This document shows, one piece after another, positions 36,601 through 45,351 of a stretch of 64,000 bases of DNA. Every line of letters starts with the position of its first letter. Position 1 is the first letter of the stretch. A program made the position numbers and the translations under genes. The notes under the pieces were generated by a model. It made no database searches. It worked only from the letters and a program-made list of their open reading frames with translations, and was not told the DNA's origin. Origin of the DNA: Lachnospiraceae bacterium (lineage in GTDB: Bacteria; Bacillota; Clostridia; Lachnospirales; Lachnospiraceae); NCBI GenBank assembly GCA_015057325.1, contig SVEQ01000003.1:62001-126000 (forward strand), in the 5' to 3' direction.

Positions 36601-39600
36601 AGGCACGTCCCCGCCGTCCGGTTCAACTTCCCACGAGGCACTGTATTTACCTGCAGTAGTACTCTTGGTAACATTTACATTCTTAATCTTATCAGGATTC
36701 TCTTCCTGTTTCTTAATACACTCTGCAATATAATCCATGTAGCAGTTATCAAGTTCAAAATAATCAATATCATATTCATCGGCAACAGGTGTTCTGGAAG
36801 CCTTAAGCTTATTGTCAAGATTGATATTACCATGGTCAGTTTCTGCCTGACTCTTGTATTTATCCATTTTCTTGGCTCTTTCTGTGTAGAAATGGTCAAG
36901 AAGCTTATTGCTGTATGGTGTAACATCACCGGTTTCCGAGAATTTGTATATTATAGGATACTCCAGCAATCCGTCTGCATCGGTATTGATATACACCTTA
37001 TCATCCTTAACCCACGCATTGGAAGAATCAAGCCACGTCACGTCATATCCGTCCGGCTCGGCAATCAATGCATAATTGTTATGATTAGTGCCATACGAAA
37101 CGGTAATGAGTCGGGATGATTTGATTTCCTTACTAAGCTTATCTACCTTGTCAATATACTTCTTATTGGAAATAGTTGAAGGAGAGCCCGGCTCACCGTC
37201 TCCTATAAACGCATTAACCAATGTTGCATTTCCCTTTAAGTTGGTCGAAACATTATTATTGACTCTGGCAGAGAATCCGGTACTTCTTATAAGTCCCGCA
37301 CGATTACTGTATTGGAATGAATACTCATCCATATAATAATTATTGCCATACACTTTGTACGGTGCTCTGTTACCATCATAAGAACCTGTTTTGAAATATG
37401 CAATTGCTCCACCTTTAAACAAATAGCCTCCGCCGGTATTATCATATCCTAACATACGCAGGCTGAAACAGTTCTTAACGGCTGTGTATCCGATTTGAGG
37501 ATAACTCGTAGAGTATTCATCACGTCCCGAAAGAATACCTCCGTTCTTAAGTTGATAATACTCTCCCGTCTTCGCGCCTTGTGAACTACGTATTTCAGAC
37601 GAATAATTACGGCACGAATCAACATTAACAAATATACTGTTAACAGTCTTTTTATCCTTAATACCATCTTTTGCAAAACATCCGATTGTGCCAAGTATTC
37701 CCGCACTCTTTGAATGAGCATATATTTTGGCATTAACACCGTTAACACATTCCTTAATATTTACAGTATAAAGCTTCATAGCCTCCGGTGCGGAAATCTC
37801 GCCTACTATACCTCCAACATCATTGGCTGTATTATTTCCAAGCTTTCTCATTATTTTATTGGTTTCCTTATCGAAGCCTATTGCAGGAAGTCCGACAGTT
37901 CCATGATTCTCACAATTAACAATGTCATTAACCTGGGCCGGTTTAAGCTCAGAATAGTGTGCAACAATACCTCCGGCAGTTCCACTGTATCCACCATCAT
38001 AAGCATTGGTATATCCTGCCATAAGAGTTCCGTAATTAAAGCAGTTTGAAACCTCACCGCCATTATTCTTAACTGATGCAATAACTCCACCGACATTGTT
38101 TCCATAATAGTTGACAACCGTTCCCGCATTAACACATCTGTCTATAAGCCAACCCTCGCCTGTGTCATTATCCTGAGTTCCGATAACACCACCGACATAA
38201 TAAAAGTTGTTATTGTAATTCAAATCCGTTACCCGGCCATATTCATTCATAACAGAATCATCCTCAGATAATTCCTTAAGTTCAACTCTGACATAAGCAA
38301 AGTTGATATTGTTGTACATCACTTTGCTTGCGGATACATTTTCTCCAATCACTCCACCGGTTGAAACATACCTTACCTTCGGCAGATAATTCTCAACAAC
38401 CCATCTGCCGGTTGCGCAATTCATAACCGATCCCGAAGATGTATTAAAGCCACAAACGCCACCAATACAGCCGCATCCGTTACTCATTGAAAGCACAAAA
38501 TCATTACCCGATAAATCATACTCGGCTTTTGATAATGCATACTTATACTCACTTACTTTATCCGGAATATAGCCACACTCATCTGTAATCTCATCCTTGA
38601 GCATACCTGTATCGGAATCAATAAATGTCTGCGTTAATTTCTTTCTTGCGGCACGTTTCTTAGATTCATCTTTTGATGTCAACTGACTAAGCGTAGATAT
38701 TATCTTTGTAGCAAGCTTCATATCGTCAGCGTTCTCGTTAATGGCAATGAACTTGTCATTTCCGGCATAGAATTCCTTATCGGTATAACCCGAAGCAGTA
38801 ATAGTTCCTTTATTAACCGCCGTAATACCACCGGCCATACCATTGACAAGTGTAAGTTTAGTATATTTAAGTCGTTTGCCGCTGTTGTCAAAGAGACTTG
38901 TTATGTAACATTTATTGATAGTCGAGCCCTTATAGTTAATACCGCACACAGAACCGATTGACGAACATTTTGAAAGCTTTGTGTCGTCATCGGCACTTTC
39001 TCTAAAGTTACCGGTTCCCGTAATCTCCATATCAGCGCCGACAACGTAGCACGAATCAATTGTTCCGGCAAGTGAATCATTTCCGTTTCTCGCAGCAATT
39101 CCGCCAATAGCCATAGATGCCTGGCTTCTCTTTGTCTTGACAATCTTTCCGCCAAAGAAACAATCATTAATTCTTCCGAGATTATTGCCGACAACACCAC
39201 CAACCGTCTCAGCCTGGTTGTTATCAACAAGATTAAATGTTACATTTACATTCTTAACTACTGCCTTGTTATTATTAACTCCGACAGCACCGCCAACCGT
39301 AAGTTTTGTTTTATTGGAATTGTAAGCAAGATACTCTCCGGCCTTGCCCCCGTTAACAACACCACTATTCTCTCCTACAAGGAAGCCGATAGTATCCATT
39401 TCGTTACCGGAAATAACTATTGCATCATTTTTTCCAATAGAATTTATCGCCGACCTGCAGTTTGCCACAACACCTGTTGTGTGGTTGGTTGAAGTTATCG
39501 AACCTGCAACTTCCATATTACCGGAAATCTTAGGAATGTAGTCATTGTTATCGTTATATTCATCAGCAACGGCTCTATCAAACTTACACTCATACACATA

Positions 39601-42096
39601 TCCGAAGTTTTCTGAAACAATACCTGCCGACACACCTTTTGTCGCCTTAGGGCTTCCGTAGGAAGAACATTTTGCCACGAAGCATCCATCTGCATTAACA
39701 CCCATTACTCCACCGACAAAATCATAACCGCTAATATCACCGTAACTTGCACAATTAATAAGCTGCGCATCTTTAAGGTTGCTCGGTGTCAAATTATCTC
39801 CGGCACCGTCAACCCCACCCAACTTATTATCCGCAAGAGCGGAGATAAACATATTACCAACTATACCACCCGTAAATGATACACCGACAACGTCAGCTTT
39901 GTTGATGATTGACGTATCATTATCAGAAACACCAATTCCTAATTGATTGCCGTTTGAAGCATACTCTCCGTATGCATATCCAAAAACTCCGCCTGTACCG
40001 TATGCGTAGTAGTCCGCATTGGTCTTTCCGTTAGCGTCCTTCGTCTTGTCATTTAAAATCTCTTTTCTTGCCGCAACATCTGTTACATCCGGTGTTTTGG
40101 TAAAATCATCACCTGCAATATCTGCTTTAACCGTACCTGCAGTAAAGAGTTTATCAAACAGACAATCTTTCGTCATGTAAGCAGTTCCGGAAATCATACC
40201 CACTCCGGCACCGAATATTTTATTATAATTATCCTCTTTGTCTTTGTAGGCATCTTTATCTTTTAATGCTTCACTGTCATCATTTAATTTGTAGGTCACC
40301 TTCGCCTCAATCTTAGAGTTCTTATCAAAGGTAATCTCACTTATGCTACCCTCACATCGTCCGCAAACAATTCCACAAGCTTCAACACAGTCAGAATATA
40401 TCGAATCGTCCGCTGTTCCGTTAGCAAGAAGATAGTCCTCTTTTGAAACTACAACCTCACATGCCTTTTTAAAATCTAATTTCTTAACGGTTCCCTTACT
40501 AACACCAAATAAACCAACCGTCGTCGCATTGTTGACAGGCGAGTTTGGATTCTTTAATGTACCGTCATCATTTCTCTCATAAAATACACTGCTGTCATTG
40601 GCAAGAAGCAAGTCCGTAACTACATGACCGCCACCGTCAAACTCTGAATCCTTAAGTAGTGTTGGGATTGTCGGGAATCCTGTTTTTGACGTATCTAACG
40701 AATCAAAAGAATTGCCCGCTACTGCCCCTGCTAGACTTGAATATATTATCCCGTCCTTCCAATCCAAGTCCTTCGTGACTATGTATGTATGCTTTTTGCC
40801 GTTAACATCGCTGTAATCTTCTGTATATCTGACATTGTATAAATGTCTGAAATTAGCGATTTCAAACGCTGTATCATCACCATAATATGCACTGGTATTT
40901 TTCTTGGTGTCAAAAAGGTCATTCTCAACGTTAGAATCAACAGACCCACCAACTGCATAATCTACCAAAGCATCTTTAGGTTCAACTGAAACTCTAGCAA
41001 ATAAATCAATCGGACGCACGCCCGCAAATCTTGTAATACTATAACCAACACGGTCTGTTCTTCCGTTGTCATCAAGTACCTTCATAAGCGCTGTCGACTG
41101 TGATGTCATCATAGCATCAAGCATAACAGAAAGTTCATATACCGTTTCGTTATTAGAATCTTTCGAACTAATAAATGACAAAACAAACGGATACTTACCA
41201 AGGCTCTTGTTATCAGCATCAAAGACCTCAAGTTCAACACGTTTTGGAGTATCAACCGGAACATCTGATACCATGCTTCTGTCAATATCAAATGAACAAA
41301 TTCTTTTTTCGGTATCTCCCTTTTCATATAATTCAATATTAAATGAAGTATCCGTATCAGCATTACTTGAATTACTGTTAACTGTAAGGAACAATGTATC
41401 TTCATTGTGAAGCATTGCATTCTTAACCTTAAGTTCCTTCATTTGATTAATCTTAACAACATTAACCTGATCAGACGAGTAATATCCTACCGTATACTCT
41501 TCTCGATATTCAGCCTTTCTATGATCTTTGGTGATGTGGAAGTCACCGCGAACCTCACTGTTTTCTTCAGCGTACGATAAAGACTCTGCCCAATTACTGT
41601 AAAATACCGAATATACTTTCTTGGCAGTAATATCAAACTCGACAACAATCGAACCGTTAAGCTGCTCGCTGTCGCTTATATAATCTCTTAACAGATCAAA
41701 CAGAGGGTTATTGGAACCGGCCTGATAGTCACCCTTCTTAACTGACAAATATCCATATGTATGTTCAACATCTTCATTATCCTTATGTAACGGAATGCCA
41801 TAGGTGGATTTGCTAAGTCCGCTTACACCTGCAGAAGCAAAGTGTCCACCATGTGCAGGCATGGAGTTTTCCAAATCCTTCATGTACTCATCAAGTACTC
41901 CACGACTTTCTGCAGCAGATAATGCAGACTGTGCTCCCATATATATCGTACGCGCTTTTTCTTCACTGCTTATGTACTCATAGTGCTCTATCCAACCCAT
42001 GATACCCCAAAGTGCAGCACTCATCATTATTGAAATTATAGTCAGAACAACAATCATTTCTACAAGCGTAAAACCTGTATTATGTTTTTTTGTCAT
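33619..42096 (-). CDS. Giant prepilin-anchored adhesin with GLUG-like repeats (about 2,825 residues)
   Basis: The N-terminus is a complete prepilin signal: MTKKHNTG, then FTLVEMIVVLTIISIMMSAAL with Glu5, so it should be processed by PilD and enter the pilus. The start at 42096 follows GGTGG. Residues to about 220 form a pilin-like stem, then about 220-400 a beta-rich domain. About 420-1700 is a long region of GLUG-like repeats (recurring V-G-G-I/V-x-G-x-N with N-C-x-N-x-G). About 1840-2829 holds roughly 3.5 copies of a two-domain unit (F-x-V-E-L-Y strand, W-Y-A/S, K-Y-Y, K-P-x-I-E-I). There is no LPXTG or other wall anchor. At 15 times the major pilin it is most simply a tip adhesin, but its ligand is unknown. 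It is the first gene of the pilus operon. Confidence 0.9.
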   Translation of the reverse strand: MTKKHNTGFTLVEMIVVLTIISIMMSAALWGIMGWIEHYEYISSEEKARTIYMGAQSALSAAESRGVLDEYMKDLENSMPAHGGHFASAGVSGLSKSTYGIPLHKDNEDVEHTYGYLSVKKGDYQAGSNNPLFDLLRDYISDSEQLNGSIVVEFDITAKKVYSVFYSNWAESLSYAEENSEVRGDFHITKDHRKAEYREEYTVGYYSSDQVNVVKINQMKELKVKNAMLHNEDTLFLTVNSNSSNADTDTSFNIELYEKGDTEKRICSFDIDRSMVSDVPVDTPKRVELEVFDADNKSLGKYPFVLSFISSKDSNNETVYELSVMLDAMMTSQSTALMKVLDDNGRTDRVGYSITRFAGVRPIDLFARVSVEPKDALVDYAVGGSVDSNVENDLFDTKKNTSAYYGDDTAFEIANFRHLYNVRYTEDYSDVNGKKHTYIVTKDLDWKDGIIYSSLAGAVAGNSFDSLDTSKTGFPTIPTLLKDSEFDGGGHVVTDLLLANDSSVFYERNDDGTLKNPNSPVNNATTVGLFGVSKGTVKKLDFKKACEVVVSKEDYLLANGTADDSIYSDCVEACGIVCGRCEGSISEITFDKNSKIEAKVTYKLNDDSEALKDKDAYKDKEDNYNKIFGAGVGMISGTAYMTKDCLFDKLFTAGTVKADIAGDDFTKTPDVTDVAARKEILNDKTKDANGKTNADYYAYGTGGVFGYAYGEYASNGNQLGIGVSDNDTSIINKADVVGVSFTGGIVGNMFISALADNKLGGVDGAGDNLTPSNLKDAQLINCASYGDISGYDFVGGVMGVNADGCFVAKCSSYGSPKATKGVSAGIVSENFGYVYECKFDRAVADEYNDNNDYIPKISGNMEVAGSITSTNHTTGVVANCRSAINSIGKNDAIVISGNEMDTIGFLVGENSGVVNGGKAGEYLAYNSNKTKLTVGGAVGVNNNKAVVKNVNVTFNLVDNNQAETVGGVVGNNLGRINDCFFGGKIVKTKRSQASMAIGGIAARNGNDSLAGTIDSCYVVGADMEITGTGNFRESADDDTKLSKCSSIGSVCGINYKGSTINKCYITSLFDNSGKRLKYTKLTLVNGMAGGITAVNKGTITASGYTDKEFYAGNDKFIAINENADDMKLATKIISTLSQLTSKDESKKRAARKKLTQTFIDSDTGMLKDEITDECGYIPDKVSEYKYALSKAEYDLSGNDFVLSMSNGCGCIGGVCGFNTSSGSVMNCATGRWVVENYLPKVRYVSTGGVIGENVSASKVMYNNINFAYVRVELKELSEDDSVMNEYGRVTDLNYNNNFYYVGGVIGTQDNDTGEGWLIDRCVNAGTVVNYYGNNVGGVIASVKNNGGEVSNCFNYGTLMAGYTNAYDGGYSGTAGGIVAHYSELKPAQVNDIVNCENHGTVGLPAIGFDKETNKIMRKLGNNTANDVGGIVGEISAPEAMKLYTVNIKECVNGVNAKIYAHSKSAGILGTIGCFAKDGIKDKKTVNSIFVNVDSCRNYSSEIRSSQGAKTGEYYQLKNGGILSGRDEYSTSYPQIGYTAVKNCFSLRMLGYDNTGGGYLFKGGAIAYFKTGSYDGNRAPYKVYGNNYYMDEYSFQYSNRAGLIRSTGFSARVNNNVSTNLKGNATLVNAFIGDGEPGSPSTISNKKYIDKVDKLSKEIKSSRLITVSYGTNHNNYALIAEPDGYDVTWLDSSNAWVKDDKVYINTDADGLLEYPIIYKFSETGDVTPYSNKLLDHFYTERAKKMDKYKSQAETDHGNINLDNKLKASRTPVADEYDIDYFELDNCYMDYIAECIKKQEENPDKIKNVNVTKSTTAGKYSASWEVEPDGGDVPTATEFDVELNYVSLPSNVDFEADKLDEYKAKAAGNEEGYAFVTENKTSYGTTYLFDTPGDNVMGVGVKHYAVVRVRDSRAKKKVDAESYYSDIMDTDSIKSYVELEPKLPEPEFEIVSYAGKWMLHLKNADDFKDYIDNPNFEVGVYNYKNNTSTINKTIKLTKADIMMSDDVSYDDKILRNAVVATDIAEGRVGEEIYCYAKADGCLDAEIVREMVFIPKNATAKNINALLTPDVGGDKLADSKPTYSGTLSYTYFDKWDNKDITPDVPQVFRVELYGVVNGKDDAGNDISWHETIAEDEYPVNVGGSAHVEIGYYSANSSIDLNKYSEFGIEAWYASPGQGDVYNYVETTSKWASNKLRATGFITDMSKASDTKYYFRSVKLAKPQIEIVCMGREPKWYARLINYKDYTESNTKIVLKDNNTFAINLSDNTMIDDVLDHACKLNNEKIVLKFIAQCDGFIDSEAYEYSPTNNKTILQADLQARVNVNLFATKAAYKEGTNPETTGEFIVDAQNKLTFKGMIRYNSHNDISQYYRYEIYALDDKDQEVTLYLSEDQLMKFGYSTTAYKYSEPVSVTIDDVSGYHDFKFAVWYSKSGLNNADNASARYLHQYFKISEDVAKQLAYDNDKGAFVNAREKGVLIDVTDGVDKTKYYYVTPLADERYQTTTDTTNNYNKYVLYREITQKTYNKPDISIILLGDEGQFVKLNNPEDYDDNVEIVVELPDCENEKHSIKLGTGVTYAKTRVSQITVPYGVARSNNKKTDGSTTNLKAYAVIKDAYNNSEVVSETTNRTIYMPYRTLAIPSGIGNVKVTGDNVSVNGNNITYTAASVKFETASNLTSYMPRNMQSFCVAVCGTPKEAIDGFAGTTILARTLPDKYINLTAGNPETNVSVSLNVDSGIDLSDFKDLFVCIWYAGYTEDYDTTGYSIAGVLEELELSKNVFEANKSVAGVTLDISAGNDNKKYYLERAFCDKVEGGSYVRGTYQKAFEITN

Positions 42097-42147
42097 TACA
42101 GTCACCACCTTGTATATTATATAAACACATAGTTATCTATATTGTAT

Positions 42148-42176
42148 ATCGTAAAACTTATGTATTATTATAACAA
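42148..42176 (-). promoter_or_regulatory. Candidate promoter of the pilus operon
   Basis: Minus-strand TTGTTA (42171-42176), 17 bp, TACGAT (42148-42153), overlapping the T-tract of the rho terminator. The match is partial; the AT-rich gap holds other weak options, including TATAAT near 42116. Confidence 0.3.
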
Positions 42177-42203
42177 AAAATCCTGAAAAAATTCAGGATT
42201 TTT
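42177..42203 (-). terminator. Intrinsic terminator after rho
   Basis: Minus-strand TCCTGAA and TTCAGGA form a stem with AAAAA before it and TTTTTTG after it. It separates rho from the pilus operon. Confidence 0.85.
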
Positions 42204-42209
42204 ACAAAT

Positions 42210-43580
42210 TTATCTTCTAAGCAATGATCTTTTCATCATTTCAATAAATTCTTTATTATCTTTGGTACGAACAAAGAGTTTAAGAATCTCCTCTATTCGC
42301 TCTTCCGAACGGTTTCCGTTGAACTCACGAGACATTGCATTAACAACCTCTTTTTCGACTGAAGTAAGAAGTAAATCATCTCGTCTTGTACCTGATTTGG
42401 CAATATCAATCGCAGGGAATATTCTTCTCTCCGAAAGTCTTCTGTCAAGAACAAGTTCCATATTACCTGTTCCCTTAAACTCCTCAAATACAACATCGTC
42501 CATCTTCGAACCAGTTTCGACAAGTGCAGTTGCAAGAACCGTAAGCGAACCGCCTTCTCTCATGTTTCTTGCCGCGCCAAAGAATTTCTTCGGCATGTGA
42601 AGTGCTGCAGGATCCAGACCACCTGTAAGTGTACGACCGCTCGGCGGAACCGTTAAGTTATAAGCTCTTGCAAGACGTGTTATCGAATCAAGAAGTATTA
42701 CAACGTCTTCCTTATGCTCAACAAGACGTTTTGCTCTTTCAAGCACCATTTCAGCAACTCGCTTATGATGCTCAGGAAGTTCATCAAATGTCGAATAAAT
42801 AACTTCAACATTAGGTCCTTCTATAGTTTCTCTAATATCTGTGACCTCTTCAGGTCTTTCATCAATAAGCAACACTATAAGATGCATATCTCTGTATTTT
42901 CTGCTAATACTTACTGCTATCTGTTTAAGCAACGTTGTCTTACCTGCTTTAGGAGGTGCAACAATCATACCACGCTGCCCCTTACCGATAGGTGCAAGCA
43001 AGTCCATTATTCTCATAGATACTGTTTTTGAGTGTTCATTTTCAAGTTTAATCCTCTCATCCGGGAAAATTGGTGTAAGATCCTCAAAGTTCTGTCTTCT
43101 TCTCGCATCTTCTACAGAATAGCCATTAACGGTTTTTATATAGAGTAATGCTGCAAACTTCTCACGTTCGGTTTTTATCTTTTGATTACCAACAATAATA
43201 TCACCTGTTTTAAGATTAAACTTTTTAATCTGTGCCGGAGAAACATATATATCGTCATCACCCGGAAGATAATTCTCACATCTGATAAACCCAAAACCAT
43301 CCGGCATAACTTCTAATATACCATTAGCTTCCTTACCGCTATCAAGTTCTGCAATATCTTCAATCTCCTTCTTCTCATTGGATGCCGTTTCTTTCTTTTC
43401 ATTATTTACAGGCTCTTTTACCTCATTTGATAAAGTCTCTTTTTTTCCTGCAGCCTGATGCCCCTTTACAGCGTTTAATAATTCGACAAGTTCATTCTTC
43501 TTCATGCCGGAAACACCTTTAATGCCAAGTTCCTTAGCCGAATTCTTAAGCTCTGTAAGTGTCATTTCTTCATAACTCAT
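42210..43580 (-). CDS. rho: Transcription termination factor Rho
   Basis: Rho is a hexameric RNA helicase. The order seen is an N-terminal SAP-like helical domain (LTELKNSAKELGIKGVSGMKK), a Glu/Lys/Asn-rich insert of about 50 residues, an RNA-binding cold-shock domain (GILEVMPDGFGFIRCENYLPGDDDIYVSP) and the ATPase core. The core has Walker A VAPPKAGKTTLLKQI, Walker B VVILLDSITRLARAYN and the Q-loop region PSGRTLTGGLDP. At 456 residues it is slightly longer than E. coli Rho because of the insert, which is a common lineage variation. Its own transcript ends at an intrinsic terminator. Confidence 0.96.
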   Translation of the reverse strand: MSYEEMTLTELKNSAKELGIKGVSGMKKNELVELLNAVKGHQAAGKKETLSNEVKEPVNNEKKETASNEKKEIEDIAELDSGKEANGILEVMPDGFGFIRCENYLPGDDDIYVSPAQIKKFNLKTGDIIVGNQKIKTEREKFAALLYIKTVNGYSVEDARRRQNFEDLTPIFPDERIKLENEHSKTVSMRIMDLLAPIGKGQRGMIVAPPKAGKTTLLKQIAVSISRKYRDMHLIVLLIDERPEEVTDIRETIEGPNVEVIYSTFDELPEHHKRVAEMVLERAKRLVEHKEDVVILLDSITRLARAYNLTVPPSGRTLTGGLDPAALHMPKKFFGAARNMREGGSLTVLATALVETGSKMDDVVFEEFKGTGNMELVLDRRLSERRIFPAIDIAKSGTRRDDLLLTSVEKEVVNAMSREFNGNRSEERIEEILKLFVRTKDNKEFIEMMKRSLLRR

Positions 43581-43692
43581 ATACAGAGTTCCCCTTTCTG
43601 TTATTAATTTTGATATATTGTGAAAAATTAGGAATTAACTGATAGATTCGAAAATAATGAAATCCATGATCTTAATTATGAATAAAAAGAAA

Positions 43693-43725
43693 AGACAGCA
43701 TATGCACTCCTTACAAATGCTGTCT
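43693..43725 (-). terminator. Intrinsic terminator after rpsO
   Basis: Minus-strand AGACAGCA and TGCTGTCT form a stem with a 17-nt loop containing AAGGAG, followed by TTTCTTTTTATT. It ends the rpsO transcript. Confidence 0.8.
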
Positions 43726-43733
43726 ATCTTTTT

Positions 43734-44000
43734 CTAGTGTCTTAAGCCAAGACTCTCAACAAGAGTTCTATATCTGTTGATATCAACCTTCTTTAAGTAA
43801 GCAAGCATGTTTCTTCTCTGACCTACTAACTTAAGAAGACCTCTCTTTGAATGATGATCCTTTGGATGTGACTTAAAATGCTCCTGAAGGTCAAGGATTC
43901 TTGCTGTCAAAAGCGCGATTTGAACCTCCGGTGAACCAGTATCGTTAGTACCTCTACCGTACTTCTCAACGATTTCTTTCTTCTGCTGTGCTGTTACCAT
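43734..44000 (-). CDS. rpsO: 30S ribosomal protein S15
   Basis: The 88-residue protein starts [27 protein letters not shown] and has the conserved [29 protein letters not shown] helix region. The start is the ATG at 44000 behind AGGAGG; an earlier in-frame ATG is in the leader. S15 binds 16S rRNA at a three-way junction and autoregulates its own mRNA in other bacteria. The leader here is about 85 nt and can form a similar junction (see the leader entry). Confidence 0.98.
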   Translation of the reverse strand: MVTAQQKKEIVEKYGRGTNDTGSPEVQIALLTARILDLQEHFKSHPKDHHSKRGLLKLVGQRRNMLAYLKKVDINRYRTLVESLGLRH

Positions 44001-44032
44001 AGCATTACCTCCTAAAAATATAAATATAATCG

Positions 44033-44078
44033 CCAATAACCCGGACTAAGGTCGGAGTTTCCTACGTCTGAGTAATGG
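44033..44078 (-). promoter_or_regulatory. Possible S15 autoregulatory leader
   Basis: In the rpsO mRNA leader, CCATTACTCAGAC (44066-44078) can pair over about 12 positions (with G-U and one mismatch) with GTCCGGGTTATTGG (44033-44046). A GGAAACTCC hairpin lies between them. The result is a junction-like fold just upstream of the AGGAGG site, like S15-binding leaders known in other bacteria. No structure prediction was run. Confidence 0.35.
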
Positions 44079-44091
44079 TTTCACATGAGGT

Positions 44092-44120
44092 ATGATAACA
44101 TAGCACTTTTGTTTTGTAAA
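44092..44120 (-). promoter_or_regulatory. rpsO promoter
   Basis: Minus-strand TTTACA (44115-44120), 17 bp, TATCAT (44092-44097). It is back-to-back with the aroC promoter at 44136-44164, with 15 bp between their -35 elements. Confidence 0.65.
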
Positions 44121-44135
44121 CATTTTTTTGAATCA

Positions 44136-44164
44136 TTGCGTAAAAAATAAATATATGCTATCAT
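44136..44164 (+). promoter_or_regulatory. aroC promoter
   Basis: TTGCGT (44136-44141), 17 bp, TATCAT (44159-44164), about 40 bp before the aroC ATG. Confidence 0.6.
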
Positions 44165-44202
44165 TTATTGTCACAAACAGCATTTTATAAGGAGACAAAT
44201 AT

Positions 44203-45300
44203 ATGGCAGGTTCATCATTCGGTACTATTTTTCGTATTACAACATGGGGAGAATCACATGGAAAAGCATTAGGGGTTGTCATTGACGGCTGTCCGGCAGG
44301 ATTGGAACTGTCTGAAAATGATATAACACCGTATATGAATCGTAGAAAACCCGGACAATCCAGATTTTCCACACCTAGAAAAGAAGATGATTCTGTTGAG
44401 ATTCTTTCAGGAATATTCGAAGGTAAAACAACAGGAACACCAATTTCAATGATTGTTTATAATACTTCACAAAAGTCTCATGACTACAGTGAAATCGCTA
44501 CTTACTATAGACCCGGACATGCTGATTATACCTTCGATGAGAAGTACGGTTTTAGAGATTACAGAGGTGGCGGACGTTCTTCCGGAAGAGAAACCGCAGC
44601 TAGAGTTGCTGCAGGTGCGGTTGCTTGCAAAATACTTGCACAACTAGGTATTACCGTATCAGCATACACTACATCAATTGGCGACATCAGTATTGATTAC
44701 GATAATTTCGACAAAGAAGAGATTTTTAATAACAACCTCTATATGCCTGACAAAAAGGCTGCAGAGCTTGCTAGTCAATATTTACAAGACACTTCAAAAG
44801 CCGGTGATTCAGCAGGCGGAATTATAGAATGTGTTGTAACCGGTGCTCCATCAGGTCTTGGCGATCCGGTATTTGAAAAACTCGATGCAAATCTTGCAAA
44901 AGCAATAATGTCAATTGGTGCAGTCAAAGGTGTTGAAATCGGCGACGGATTTGAAGTTGTGCATTCCAACGCATCCAAAAACAACGATGCTTTTGTTATG
45001 AAAGATGGACACGTTGCAAAAGCAACAAATCATGCCGGTGGAATACTTGGTGGTATAAGCGATGGAGATATGATAATACTCCGTGCAGGCTTTAAGCCAA
45101 CTCCATCAATAATCTCCACACAGCAAACCGTCAACAAAAATCATGAAGAGATTGATATTTCCGTAAAAGGAAGACATGATCCGATTATTGTTCCAAGAGC
45201 TGTTGTGGTCGTTGAAGCCATGACTGCATTATCCATATTGGATTCACTTCTTATAAATATGACCTCTAAACTTGATAACATTATAAAGTTTTACAAATAA
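44203..45300 (+). CDS. aroC: Chorismate synthase
   Basis: The enzyme makes chorismate from EPSP, the last common step of aromatic amino acid synthesis, using reduced FMN. The signatures GTIFRITTWGESHGKALGVVIDGCPAG, RPGHADYTFDEKYGFRDYRGGGRSSGRETAARVAAGA and GGISDGDMIILRAGFKPTPSI are all present. At 365 residues it has normal length. ATAAGGAGAC precedes the ATG. It is the only aro gene here and a single-gene unit with its own promoter and terminator. Confidence 0.97.
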   Translation: MAGSSFGTIFRITTWGESHGKALGVVIDGCPAGLELSENDITPYMNRRKPGQSRFSTPRKEDDSVEILSGIFEGKTTGTPISMIVYNTSQKSHDYSEIATYYRPGHADYTFDEKYGFRDYRGGGRSSGRETAARVAAGAVACKILAQLGITVSAYTTSIGDISIDYDNFDKEEIFNNNLYMPDKKAAELASQYLQDTSKAGDSAGGIIECVVTGAPSGLGDPVFEKLDANLAKAIMSIGAVKGVEIGDGFEVVHSNASKNNDAFVMKDGHVAKATNHAGGILGGISDGDMIILRAGFKPTPSIISTQQTVNKNHEEIDISVKGRHDPIIVPRAVVVVEAMTALSILDSLLINMTSKLDNIIKFYK

Positions 45301-45316
45301 TTAAAGAATACATAAA

Positions 45317-45351
45317 AATAACTGCTGCCAAAATATTTGGCAACAGTTATT
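45317..45351. terminator. Bidirectional terminator between aroC and the CAP-like gene
   Basis: AATAACTG...TGCCAAA and TTTGGCAA...CAGTTATT form a long stem, with seven T after it on the plus strand and an A-tract before it that serves as a T-run on the other strand. It overlaps the last codon of the minus-strand gene. Confidence 0.85.

Noticed and set aside
33619-42096. Several long antisense and out-of-frame readings within the giant prepilin
   Set aside because: The one continuous frame has a ribosome binding site, a prepilin signal and internal protein repeats; the others lack all of these.
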